DNA from: JARBUG01 sp035628915
GTDB taxonomy: Bacteria > Bacillota > Sulfobacillia > Symbiobacteriales > Symbiobacteriaceae
Assembly: GCA_035628915.1 (NCBI GenBank)
Contig: DASPIW010000048.1
Location: forward strand, 124,001-188,000
DNA: 64,000 nt
Reading direction: 5' to 3'
Positions 8,054-16,006 of the stretch are shown here, piece after piece. Made by a program: the position numbers and the translations under genes. How positions within the stretch are numbered: the first letter of the stretch is position 1; every line of letters starts with the position of its first letter. The notes under the pieces were generated by a model. It was not told where the DNA came from. It saw only the letters and a list, made by a program, of their open reading frames with translations, and ran no database searches.

Positions 8054-8079
8054 GAAGCGGCAGCGATGGCTGCCGCTTC
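8054..8079 (+). terminator. hairpin after the GNAT fragment
   Basis: An 11-bp stem GAAGCGGCAGC / GCTGCCGCTTC with a GATG loop, 8 bp past the fragment's stop. No T-run follows (ATCGG), so a moderate terminator. Confidence 0.55.
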
Positions 8080-8094
8080 ATCGGCGGATGGGAA

Positions 8095-8118
8095 GGGCGG
8101 TGCAGTCGTGCACCGCCC
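8095..8118 (-). terminator. terminator of the SH3 lipoprotein gene
   Basis: A 10-bp stem GGGCGGTGCA / TGCACCGCCC with a 4-nt loop, 7 bp past the minus-strand stop at 8125 and followed on that strand by TTCCC. Confidence 0.55.
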
Positions 8119-8124
8119 TCACTC

Positions 8125-9717
8125 TCAATTGACCCACTTGAGAAATTGATCCTCCACGGAAGCCCAGCCGGTCGGGCCGTCCGGGGTCCTGACCCGGGCC
8201 CACTGCCCTCCGTCACCCCAGGTTTGCGCGGCCTGCGAGGCGTCATCTGCCACAGTGACCCGCGTGCCGTCCTTCAGGCAGGTCAGGATCCGGGCGCCCC
8301 TGGACGGCCCCTCCCGAACGTTCAGGCAATCGCCGGTGCCGGTCACCTCAAGCGTAAGCTCGGCGGGGAAGGGCGCCTTCTGAACGGCGGGCGCCAGGGG
8401 GATGCGGAAGTCGCCGCAGGGGGCGCCGGTGCCGCCCCGGGCGAAGAGGCTCATCTGGACAAAGGCGCCCGTGGGGTGCCAGAGCGGACCGACGGGCCAG
8501 AGCCCCGGGACTGCGTGGGAAAACGTTACGCTATTGCGCAGGCTGGCGGATCCGTCGGCGATGCCAAGCTGCCAGCTGCCATCCGAAAAACTGACCAGGT
8601 CAGCGAAGAGGTTCGGATCGGTCGGGGAAGGGAAGGGCTGATGCCAGCCCTCGGCCGAGTTGAAGGTGGGCGGCTTGCTGAGTTCACCGTCCGCCGTGAC
8701 CTGGTAGAAGCCGTCCCGCCCGTGGAAGATGGCGGCGGCGCCGTCGGCGGTCCAGGGATTGCCCACCATGGCGTAGCCGTAGCACGTGTCCGCTCCGAGG
8801 ACCCGGTATTTCGGGGCCCCCGTGGCGGCGTCGCTGAAGACGAGGGTGGGGGTGAAGGTTCCCGCCCACTCCTTGCGGATGGTCGGGGTCAGGAGCGGCA
8901 GTTCATTGCCCTTCCAGTCGTAGCGGAGCGGCGGGGCGTCGGTGGCGGGAGCGGGGCGCAGGGTGAAGCTGCTGCCGCCCGGGCCCGGGGTGATGGATCC
9001 GATGCCGCTGTCCGATTTGTGCTCTGTGTATTGGCCCGTGGCCAGATCGATCAGATACAGCTTGCCTTCGGAGAGAGCGAGCTTGCTGCCGTCCCGGTTG
9101 ATGAGCGCCGTGCGGGCGAAGCCGTGGCTGGCCGCCACGGGGAGGGTGAAGGTGGTGCGCACCGTGAGGTCGGCGCCGAGGACCGTGAACTTGCCATTGC
9201 CGGAGTGACCCGTCGGGCCCCAGTGGTAGGCGAAGCCCTGTCCTTGCGGCGGTGCGGGGTCTGTGTGTTCAAAGGCGAGGGCGCCGGCCGAGGCGGCCAC
9301 CAGTTCATACTGGCTCCGCTGGTACATGAACGCGCCGGGACCGTTTCGTTCCATGACGTAACCCTTGTCACGGGTGCGGGCGGTCACCCAGTGCCCATCA
9401 TCCGATGCGCTGACGAAGAGCGGCATGAGGTCCTCCTGGCTGCCCGGCTCCGCCGGGGTCCAGGCGTCGATCCGGCCGGAAGCGGGATCCATGGTGTACA
9501 GGCCGTCGGTGGGGGCGATGGGCTTGTCGATGGGCGGCGTCGTATGTCTGATGCCGCCGTCGGACTTGACGAGGATGCTGCCGTCGGGCTCCAGAGCCGC
9601 CGGCGACGGAGCGGGAGAAGGAGCCGGGGCCGGTACGGGAGGCTGGGGCCGTGAGCAGGCGGCGGTGGCAAGCAGTGTCGCCAGCAGGGCGGCAATCATG
9701 GCAGTGCGGTTTTTCAC
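8125..9717 (-). CDS. SH3-domain lipoprotein
   Basis: 530 residues from a GTG preceded by GGAGACGGAG; an ATG six codons upstream would place this Shine-Dalgarno inside the gene. The signal sequence ends in a lipobox (LATAAC), followed by a Pro/Ala-rich linker. The middle (about 50-430) is a WD/beta-propeller-like region of repeated strands reporting values (YTMDPASGRIDAWTP, LYLIDLATGQYTEH). The C-terminus (about 445-530) is a bacterial SH3 domain (CLNVREGPSRGARILTCLKD, then GWASVEDQFLKWV), a fold that often binds cell wall. Its style matches the lipoprotein at 42859-44265. Exact role unknown. Confidence 0.75.
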   Translation of the reverse strand: MKNRTAMIAALLATLLATAACSRPQPPVPAPAPSPAPSPAALEPDGSILVKSDGGIRHTTPPIDKPIAPTDGLYTMDPASGRIDAWTPAEPGSQEDLMPLFVSASDDGHWVTARTRDKGYVMERNGPGAFMYQRSQYELVAASAGALAFEHTDPAPPQGQGFAYHWGPTGHSGNGKFTVLGADLTVRTTFTLPVAASHGFARTALINRDGSKLALSEGKLYLIDLATGQYTEHKSDSGIGSITPGPGGSSFTLRPAPATDAPPLRYDWKGNELPLLTPTIRKEWAGTFTPTLVFSDAATGAPKYRVLGADTCYGYAMVGNPWTADGAAAIFHGRDGFYQVTADGELSKPPTFNSAEGWHQPFPSPTDPNLFADLVSFSDGSWQLGIADGSASLRNSVTFSHAVPGLWPVGPLWHPTGAFVQMSLFARGGTGAPCGDFRIPLAPAVQKAPFPAELTLEVTGTGDCLNVREGPSRGARILTCLKDGTRVTVADDASQAAQTWGDGGQWARVRTPDGPTGWASVEDQFLKWVN

Positions 9718-9783
9718 GTATCTCCGTCTCCTCATGAGCAGGACTTCTGAGGATGATAACGGCCCTGCCGGACGAAGGTTACG

Positions 9784-10587
9784 CTAGAACTCTCCGACTT
9801 CGGGCAATGCGCCGAGGGCAAAAAACCGGATGCGCCCCAGCAGTTCGCCGGCACCCAGCAGGAGGGCGCCCGGAAAGATCAACGCGGCCTCCCGCTGCGG
9901 TGCGCCGAGGGCAAGCAGGGCCATGCCGCCCGTGGTGACCAGGAGCCGGGCCGCCAGGGCAGGACGGGTCTCCTTCAAGTCGCCGGCGTAAAGGGCGCCG
10001 GCCAGCAGGTTGACGGCCGTGGCAGCGGCCCCGGTGATCAGGATGTCGCGGAGCAGGACGCCGGCAGCGGCTGCACCCAGGGCGCCGTCCTGCAGAACCA
10101 GGGGGGCGCCCAGGGCCGCTCCGAGCGCCGCCGACGCGGCGAAAAAGGAGACGGGCGTGTAGGGCGTCATCCAGGCGGGATGGGCCGTTTCCTGGTAGAG
10201 CCGGGACATGGTAAAGACCGCGGCGAACCCGGTCAGGGCCGCCAGCCACAGCAGGTCGGCGCTGCTGCGGCCCAGGGCCGCCAGGGCGGCTGCTGGCAGC
10301 GTAAGTCCCATGAAGAGCCCGGTGAACAGCACTTCCCGGGAGAGCCAGGAAGTCCGGAGGTTGCGCAGGGAGCGCAGGGCGCCGGCCTTGACGCCCAGGT
10401 GCAGGAGCGAGACGGCCATGGCGCACAGAAGCGCGGCTGCGGCGACGCCGAGCAGCGTAAGCGACAAGTGCGAGGCGTCGCCGAGGCCGGCGGCCCGGAG
10501 CGGCGCCATGGCGGCCAGGGCGACGGCGCCCAAAGCTCCCTGGACCAGGAGGGTGAAGGCAACCAGGGGCAGATTCTCCCGGTTCAT
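9784..10587 (-). CDS. dmsC: DMSO reductase-type membrane anchor subunit (DmsC-like)
   Basis: 267 residues, ATG with AAGGAGG 8 nt upstream, overlapping the dmsB stop by ATGA. It has eight hydrophobic helices in the DmsC/NrfD-like pattern, starting NRENLPLVAFTLLVQGALGA and containing TMSRLYQETAHPAWMTPYTP, a typical DmsC loop. The subunit anchors the catalytic dimer and passes electrons from menaquinol. It is last in the dmsA-dmsB-dmsC order. The natural acceptor could be DMSO, TMAO or another oxide; sequence alone does not settle this. Confidence 0.88.
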   Translation of the reverse strand: MNRENLPLVAFTLLVQGALGAVALAAMAPLRAAGLGDASHLSLTLLGVAAAALLCAMAVSLLHLGVKAGALRSLRNLRTSWLSREVLFTGLFMGLTLPAAALAALGRSSADLLWLAALTGFAAVFTMSRLYQETAHPAWMTPYTPVSFFAASAALGAALGAPLVLQDGALGAAAAGVLLRDILITGAAATAVNLLAGALYAGDLKETRPALAARLLVTTGGMALLALGAPQREAALIFPGALLLGAGELLGRIRFFALGALPEVGEF

Positions 10588-11177
10588 GGCCGCAGCCTCC
10601 TTCCGGCGTCCCGGTGGGGGGTGTAAATGGCATTGGGCCGGGTGATGCGCGAATCGGGCAGGGCGGCCAGGGCAGTGGTACCGCCGTGACGTTCCAATAA
10701 GTCGGTGATCGGCCCCCAGGCGATGGCCCGCATGGGGCAGGCGGCGGCGCAGGCCGGCTCCTCGCCGGCGGCCCGCAGGCCTGCGCACAGGTCGCACTTC
10801 TGCGTGCGCCCCGCCGCGGGGTTGTACTGGGGCGCCCCGTAAGGGCAGGACCAGGTACAGTAGCGGCACCCAATGCACACCCCCGGGTCGATGCTGACCA
10901 CCCCGTCAACCGGATTCTTGACCAGGGCGCCGGTCGGGCAGTTTCGAACGCAGCGCGGGTCATCACAGTGATTGCACGCCATGGAGATGTAATACGCAAA
11001 CACATGGGGCACCACCGCCCCGGCACCGACCTCGCCGTACCCGCCGCCCTCCACCTCAACGACGCGCCGGAAAAGCTGCCCGGGCGCCAGATCGTGCAAA
11101 TCCTTGCAGGCGACCACACAGGTCCGGCAGCCGGTACACTTTCGCATATCGACGTGAAAGCCCAGTTGAACGCTCAT
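10584..11177 (-). CDS. dmsB: 4Fe-4S ferredoxin-type subunit (DmsB-like)
   Basis: 197 residues from an ATG with GGAGGT 6 nt upstream. It has four cysteine groups for four [4Fe-4S] clusters: CTGCRTCVVAC with a later CP, CNHCDDPRCVRNCP, CIGCRYCTWSCP and CDLC...CAAACP. It carries electrons from the membrane subunit to the molybdopterin subunit. The segment VFAYYISMACNHCDDPRC is characteristic of DmsB. It is separated from dmsA by 143 bp holding a very large inverted repeat, and is coupled to dmsC through ATGA. Confidence 0.93.
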   Translation of the reverse strand: MSVQLGFHVDMRKCTGCRTCVVACKDLHDLAPGQLFRRVVEVEGGGYGEVGAGAVVPHVFAYYISMACNHCDDPRCVRNCPTGALVKNPVDGVVSIDPGVCIGCRYCTWSCPYGAPQYNPAAGRTQKCDLCAGLRAAGEEPACAAACPMRAIAWGPITDLLERHGGTTALAALPDSRITRPNAIYTPHRDAGRRLRP

Positions 11178-11205
11178 GCCATCACCTCCGGAGAACGTGA
11201 GTATG

Positions 11206-11313
11206 GGCGGCGGGGGAGGGTGGGGCACCTGAGGGACGTCGGAGTCGCCAAAGGGGGAGTCAGCCTTTGCGGGCGACTCCGGGACCGATGGTGCCCTGCC
11301 CTCCCCCGCCGCC
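11206..11313 (-). repeat. large inverted repeat between dmsA and dmsB
   Basis: Two 24-nt arms (11206-11229 and 11290-11313) match in 22 of 24 positions. Inside them a second stem (GGAGTCGCC 11241-11249 / GGCGACTCC 11272-11280) and an AAAGG/CCTTT pair continue the fold. The whole dmsA-dmsB intercistronic region can form one rod-like hairpin of about 108 nt. It has no T-run, so an mRNA-stability or processing element is more likely than a terminator. Confidence 0.7.
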
Positions 11314-11320
11314 AAGGCCC

Positions 11321-13546
11321 TCATTCGCGTTCGACTTGGACGAGGATCGTGTGTTGAGCGTTCGCGTGCGCCAGGGGTGTTGCCCGATAGGAAGTCAGCA
11401 CGTTCAGGCTGCCGCGCCGGTCCACCCCGTGCCGGTCCGGCGCCCACCAGCCGCCCTGGGGAATCGCCACGACACCGGGCATCACCCGGGGTGTCACCTT
11501 CGCCGGCAGCACCGTCGTCCCCCGGTCGTTGAAGACCCGGACCTGATCGCCGGACTTGATCTGTCGCCTGGCCGCATCCGCCGGGTTGATCCAGGCCTCC
11601 TGGCGCCCGGCCTCCTCCAGCCACGCCGAGTTGTCATAAATCGAATGGCAGCGGCGCTTGTAATGCCAGCCGATGCACTGGAGCGGATACTGTGACCGCA
11701 AGGGATCGGACGGGCCCTCCCAGGCCGGGATGTACCGGGGAATGGGGGGAATCTCATCCGGCCGCCCCATGGCGGCCAGCCTGGGCGAGTAGATCTCAAT
11801 TTTGCCCGATGGCGTGGGGAAGGGCTTTCCGTCCCATATCTGCTCCCGGAAGCCCACGAACGGCTCTGCATGACGGAACTTGTACACACCCTGGCGGCGG
11901 AATTCGTCAAACGACGGAAAATCGGGCCAGGCCCGACGGGCATCATCCGTCATGCGCGCAAGCCACTCCAGGGCCGTCCGGCCCTCGGTGAAAGCCTCGA
12001 GCACGCCCAGCCTGCCGGCCAGTTCGCTCACCCAGTCGTAAGCGCTGCGCGCCTCGTGCAGCGGAGCGATCACCTGGTTAAGGAAGAGGGCGTAGTCGCC
12101 GAACGCCCAGGGCGTGGCGATGTCGTCCCGCTCGAAGAAGGTGGTGGCAGGCAGCACGATATCGGCGAAGCGGGCCGAAGGCGTCAGGAACTGCTCACTG
12201 ACGACGATGAACTCGACTTTGGCTTCGTCCGCCAGCAGCCCCGCCGTCCGGTTGATATCGGCGTGCTGGTTGAGCAGGGCGTTTCCGGCCATGTTGAAGA
12301 TCAGTTTGATGCCGGCGGGCAGCCGGTCGCCGCCCGTCACCCCGTCGGCGGCGGTCATGGCGGGGCCCCGCTCGATGGCGTCGGTGAAGCGGAAGGCGGG
12401 AATTGCCAGTCTGACCGGGTTGGCGGCGGGCAGCGCGCCAACCGCGGGCGGGCGCCCGTAGCCGGTCCAGCCGAACGCACCGGCCGAACCGCCGGGAATG
12501 CCGATATTGCCCGTCATGGCCTGCAGCGCCGCCAGACCGCGGGACGGCTGCTCGCCGTAGGCGTGGCGCTGGGGGCCGTACCCGGCCAGAATCGCTGCGG
12601 GCCGGACGCCGGCGTATTCCCGGGCGAGGTGAAGAATCGTCGGCGCCGGGATCCCGGTGATCGCCTCGGCCCACCCCGGGGTTTTCGGCACACCGTCGCC
12701 GATGCCGAGGACGTAGCTCTTGTAGGAACTGCCCTGCGGAGCGCCATCCGGCAGGTGCTCCTCATCGAAACCGGATGTGAAACGGTCCAGGAACGCCTGG
12801 TCGACTAACCCTTCGGTGATCAGCACGTAGGCGATGGCATTGATCAGGGCGTTATCGGTGGTGGGCCGGATGGGAATCCACTGGTCGGCCAGGGCGATCG
12901 CCGTGTCCGTGTACCGGGGATCGATCACGATCACCTTCGCGCCGGCGGCCCGGGCGCGCTCTATGTAGTAAGGTGTGTTGGTGCCGAAGTAGGTCTCCGC
13001 CGGATTGAAGCCCCAGAGGATGATCAGTTTGGCGTTGACCAGATCCTCACGGCTGGAGCCGGTGTTCTCCGTACCGAATGTGTAGTTCAAACCCCACGTG
13101 TTGGCGCTGTTGCTGTAGTTATTGTAGTAACCGAGCCAACCGCCCAGCAGGCCCATGAGGCGCCGCATGCAGGCGCCTTCGGAAAGGCGGCCGGCGTTGC
13201 CCGTCGCATACGGGAAGAAGATTGCCTCGTTGCCATACGCGGCGATGACCCGCCGGACCTGCCCGGCAATTTCGTCAAGCGCTTCGTCCCAGGAGATGCG
13301 GGCGAAGCCGCCCTCGCCCCGGCGCCCGGTGCGCTTCATGGGGTACCTGAGCCGGTCGGGATGGTAGATGCGCGTCCGATACGACCGGCCGCGCAGGCAG
13401 GCGCGCAGCTGCGGCGCATCCGGCTCGTCGGGGTCGGCATCGGTCGTAATGCGCACGACGCGGCCTTGGGCGACATGGGCTTTCAGCACGCACCGGCCGC
13501 CGCAGTTATGGGCGCAGGCGGTGGGAATGATCTGCTCTTCGGCCAT
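11321..13546 (-). CDS. dmsA: molybdopterin oxidoreductase catalytic subunit, DmsA-like
   Basis: 741 residues, ATG with GGAGGTG 6 nt upstream. The N-terminal [4Fe-4S] motif is CAHNCGGRC...ACLRGRS. The central domains include GFNPAETYFG and IDPRYTDTA, and the C-terminal molybdopterin dinucleotide domain has VRVFNDRGTTVLPAKVTPRV. The YNNYSNSANTWGLNYTFG stretch aligns with the region that holds the Mo-ligand Ser in DmsA. It reduces an oxide substrate in the dmsABC complex. Oddly, there is no twin-arginine signal: the protein begins MAEEQIIPTACAHNCGG with a well-placed ribosome site and nothing suitable upstream. The enzyme therefore either stays inside or is exported by a partner. Other CISM enzymes cannot be excluded. 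Confidence 0.9.
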   Translation of the reverse strand: MAEEQIIPTACAHNCGGRCVLKAHVAQGRVVRITTDADPDEPDAPQLRACLRGRSYRTRIYHPDRLRYPMKRTGRRGEGGFARISWDEALDEIAGQVRRVIAAYGNEAIFFPYATGNAGRLSEGACMRRLMGLLGGWLGYYNNYSNSANTWGLNYTFGTENTGSSREDLVNAKLIILWGFNPAETYFGTNTPYYIERARAAGAKVIVIDPRYTDTAIALADQWIPIRPTTDNALINAIAYVLITEGLVDQAFLDRFTSGFDEEHLPDGAPQGSSYKSYVLGIGDGVPKTPGWAEAITGIPAPTILHLAREYAGVRPAAILAGYGPQRHAYGEQPSRGLAALQAMTGNIGIPGGSAGAFGWTGYGRPPAVGALPAANPVRLAIPAFRFTDAIERGPAMTAADGVTGGDRLPAGIKLIFNMAGNALLNQHADINRTAGLLADEAKVEFIVVSEQFLTPSARFADIVLPATTFFERDDIATPWAFGDYALFLNQVIAPLHEARSAYDWVSELAGRLGVLEAFTEGRTALEWLARMTDDARRAWPDFPSFDEFRRQGVYKFRHAEPFVGFREQIWDGKPFPTPSGKIEIYSPRLAAMGRPDEIPPIPRYIPAWEGPSDPLRSQYPLQCIGWHYKRRCHSIYDNSAWLEEAGRQEAWINPADAARRQIKSGDQVRVFNDRGTTVLPAKVTPRVMPGVVAIPQGGWWAPDRHGVDRRGSLNVLTSYRATPLAHANAQHTILVQVERE

Positions 13547-13733
13547 GAGCGCACCTCCCTGCCCCCATTATCGAGGCGGCCGCGGGAGCGGGACAATCCA
13601 CCGGAGTATCCACACTAGTACTTCCGTCGCCCTAGTCGGCGCTGAACGACCGGGCTGGCGCCTGATTGTGAAGCGTCGGCTCCTGATTTACCATAACGAA
13701 ATAGACAATACGTGAATAAAGGGGGGGAGAGCC

Positions 13734-14387
13734 GTGCGCGATTCTCTGACCGAAGCAGCCGGCGGGTGGGCTCAGTGCTGTACACTGCGCCTGACCAGGG
13801 CCCTGACCCAGGACCTGCAGGCGTCGGTGCACGGTCTTCGCCTGGCGCTGGATATGATGGCGGGCGCCCCGGACGACGCCGGGCGGTACCTCGGCATGGC
13901 CAGGGATGAGGCGGACCGGCTGGAGCGCCACGTCGAGCAGCTGGGCCTGTGGATCCGGCTGCTGGGCGGCGACGTGAAAGTCCGGCCGCGGCGGGTCGAT
14001 TTGCGGACGGTGGCGGCGGAGCGCCTGAAGGAACTGGCGGACCTGCCCGACGGGCCCGTGACGGTCCTGGCGGACAAGAGCCTGCTGCTTCCGGCCCTGG
14101 ACGGCCTCCGGGACTTCCTCAAGGCGTACGCCCTGCCCCGCGACAGCGCCGGCGTGCGCATTCACGCCGACGGAGAGCTGGAGCTGTTCGGTTCGCCATC
14201 GCTGCTGCCCGTGCTGCAGACCGTGGTGGACAACCCCGTGCCCGACCTGGCGGCTGCGAAAGGGCCGGCCATATGGCTGATCGGTCCGGCGCTGGCCGTG
14301 GCTACGTGCCGGGCGAGCGACGGCACGGTCTGGCTGGAGCGGAGCGAGCCCGGATGCAGCCTCTGGTTAGCCTTCAGGAAGGGTTGA
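13734..14387 (+). CDS. histidine-kinase-like protein lacking a recognisable ATPase core
   Basis: 217 residues from a GTG after GGGGGGGAG. The first part resembles a HisKA dimerisation helix pair (LTQDLQASVHGLRLALDMM, with H33 in place of the phospho-His, then ARDEADRLERHVEQLGLWIR). The second half has the length and order of a HATPase domain (RVDLRTVAAERLKELADL...VLADKSLLLPALDGLRDFL...SEPGCSLWLAFRKG). The N-box and the G-rich DxGxG motifs are not visible. It is probably a pseudo-kinase or anti-sigma-like regulator. It diverges from dmsA, so a role in controlling the dms operon is possible; no response regulator is adjacent. A strong terminator follows. Confidence 0.5.
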   Translation: MRDSLTEAAGGWAQCCTLRLTRALTQDLQASVHGLRLALDMMAGAPDDAGRYLGMARDEADRLERHVEQLGLWIRLLGGDVKVRPRRVDLRTVAAERLKELADLPDGPVTVLADKSLLLPALDGLRDFLKAYALPRDSAGVRIHADGELELFGSPSLLPVLQTVVDNPVPDLAAAKGPAIWLIGPALAVATCRASDGTVWLERSEPGCSLWLAFRKG

Positions 14388-14392
14388 TCTTC

Positions 14393-14423
14393 CCCCGGCC
14401 TGTGCAGCAGGCCGGGGCGTTTT
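14393..14423 (+). terminator. intrinsic terminator after the kinase-like gene
   Basis: A 10-bp stem CCCCGGCCTG / CAGGCCGGGG with a TGCAG loop, followed by CGTTTTG, 6 bp past the stop. Confidence 0.85.
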
Positions 14424-14425
14424 GC

Positions 14426-14434
14426 TGTTATACT
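14426..14434 (+). promoter_or_regulatory. extended -10 promoter of the beta-lactamase-like gene
   Basis: TG-T-TATACT, an extended -10 hexamer with no clear -35. Transcription would begin near 14441, just ahead of the AAAGGGGG ribosome site, giving a very short leader. Confidence 0.4.
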
Positions 14435-14457
14435 GAACCCGAAAGGGGGCGATTCTG

Positions 14458-15279
14458 TTGTGTGACTTGACCGAGGCTGTAGCCACTCTGGCTGCTGCAT
14501 TTTCAGGCAGACTCGGTGTGGCCGCCAAGAACCTGACCACGGGCGAGACTTTCCGGCTGCATGACACGGAGAACTTTCACCCTGCAAGCACCATCAAGGT
14601 GCCGGTGCTGGTAGCCGTCTACGAGGCCATTGAAGCCGGCGCGCTCTCCCTGGACGATACGCTGCTGTTCGAGCCTGAACTGACCATGCCCGACGGGGGC
14701 GTCATGGACGGCTTCACGCCGGGGTACCGCTACCCGGTGCGGGACCTGGCGCACCTGATGACGGTGATCAGCGACAACACGGCGACCAACATGCTGGTCA
14801 AGCGGCTCGGGTTTGCGGCGGTCAACGGGCTCCTGGACCGGTACGGGCTGCACGCCACTCGCCTGGGCAAGTACCTCGGCATTCCCAAGCCCGACGGGGC
14901 GCCCCCCAACCGGGCAACGCCAGCCGACATGGCCAGGCTCATGGAGCTGCTGGCCACTGATCGCATCCTCACGGCATCCGCATGCCACGCAATGCTCGCC
15001 ACCATGCGGCAGCAGAAGCACCATAGCGGGATCACCCGGTACATAGACGACTTCGACGATGAACTGGAGCCGGACGAAATCAAAGTGCGGGTGGCCTCCA
15101 AAAGCGGGTGGTTCCGGACCGTGCGCAACGATGTGGCCGTGGTCTGGGCGCCCCGGGCGACCTACGTGCTGGCCATGTTCAGCCGGGAGTGCAAGGACGC
15201 CAGCTACAAGGTGGACAACGAGGCCGCGGTGCTGCTGGCCCGGGTCTCGCGGGTCTTCTATGACGCCTGGGGAAGCTGA
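14458..15279 (+). CDS. class A beta-lactamase-fold serine hydrolase
   Basis: 273 residues from a TTG 8 nt after AAAGGGGG. All three active-site motifs of the serine beta-lactamase/PBP fold are present: STIK (Ser44-Lys47), SDN (105-107) and KSG (215-217). The omega-loop Glu of true class A beta-lactamases is not evident; the place reads PPNRATPADM. There is no signal peptide, so the protein should be cytoplasmic. Together these suggest an esterase- or peptidase-like relative rather than a resistance enzyme. It is monocistronic between two terminators. Confidence 0.8.
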   Translation: MCDLTEAVATLAAAFSGRLGVAAKNLTTGETFRLHDTENFHPASTIKVPVLVAVYEAIEAGALSLDDTLLFEPELTMPDGGVMDGFTPGYRYPVRDLAHLMTVISDNTATNMLVKRLGFAAVNGLLDRYGLHATRLGKYLGIPKPDGAPPNRATPADMARLMELLATDRILTASACHAMLATMRQQKHHSGITRYIDDFDDELEPDEIKVRVASKSGWFRTVRNDVAVVWAPRATYVLAMFSRECKDASYKVDNEAAVLLARVSRVFYDAWGS

Positions 15280-15287
15280 GAGGACAA

Positions 15288-15320
15288 AAGGGCCATGACC
15301 GCCGGTCGGTCATGGCCCTT
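15288..15320 (-). terminator. bidirectional terminator
   Basis: A 13-bp perfect stem AAGGGCCATGACC / GGTCATGGCCCTT with a 7-nt loop between the convergent genes ending at 15279 and 15326. The minus-strand side has a TTTTG tail, so it serves mainly the 2H phosphoesterase gene. Confidence 0.8.
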
Positions 15321-15325
15321 ACCCA

Positions 15326-15841
15326 TCAGGTCGCTCCTGCGAGGGGAACCCGGAGGTGCAGGCGAAACCCGTCCGCCTCGCTGCTGGAGATGACGGCGAG
15401 GTTATCCACTTCGATCTCCCAGTGATAATCGTGGTGCATCAACTCACGAACCACATCGGATACGTCTTCCTGACGAATGGCGCGGCCGCCCACGGTAATG
15501 TGGGGGACCCAGTGCTCGGGCCGGTAGTAGTCCAGGGCGCCGTTCGCCACCCTCTCGGCGACGGGCCAGAGCTTGCCGTGCAGGCGGGTCAGTTCCGGGC
15601 TGCGCACCACGGCGATATAGACGACCGGCGCCTGACCGGTGAAGACCCCGAGGCCCGACGTCCCGACCCGGAACGGAGGCTGCAAGCGGGCAATCCTCCG
15701 CAGACCCTTCTCCAGCCGCCCGAGGTCGTACCCCGCCGCTACCTGGTAGGAGAAATGGGGGAACGGCGTGCCGTACATGCGCTCAACCTGCCCGTAGTGG
15801 GCGGCGTCCAACAGCGAAACGACCGCGTACAGACGTTCCAT
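15326..15841 (-). CDS. 2'-5' RNA ligase-family (2H phosphoesterase) protein
   Basis: 171 residues from an ATG preceded by GGGAGG; the open frame extends 22 codons upstream without a ribosome site. The two H-x-T/S motifs of the 2H superfamily are FPHFSYQV near the N-terminus and VPHITVGG near residue 130. They lie about 100 residues apart, as expected for the pseudo-twofold fold. Members act on cyclic or 2'-5' phosphodiester ends of RNA or nucleotides; the biological substrate in Firmicutes is mostly unknown. Cytoplasmic, monocistronic. Confidence 0.82.
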   Translation of the reverse strand: MERLYAVVSLLDAAHYGQVERMYGTPFPHFSYQVAAGYDLGRLEKGLRRIARLQPPFRVGTSGLGVFTGQAPVVYIAVVRSPELTRLHGKLWPVAERVANGALDYYRPEHWVPHITVGGRAIRQEDVSDVVRELMHHDYHWEIEVDNLAVISSSEADGFRLHLRVPLAGAT

Positions 15842-16006
15842 GGCTTGCCTCCCGTACGTTCTTCCCTTACCCCGTATCTTACCATAGCCCGACGGTGGCG
15901 GACCCAAAAACGCAGGAAGAAGACTCCTCCGGAACGAACCATTTTAGGGTTTCGGATAGTCCTCATACTGTGCAGGCTTAAACTGGTCCGAGGAGGTCTC
16001 CAAGCC

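Noticed and set aside
8146..9654. 502-codon open frame opposite the SH3 lipoprotein gene
   Set aside because: Gly/Arg-rich shadow; the minus-strand frame has a lipobox, an SH3 domain and a ribosome site.
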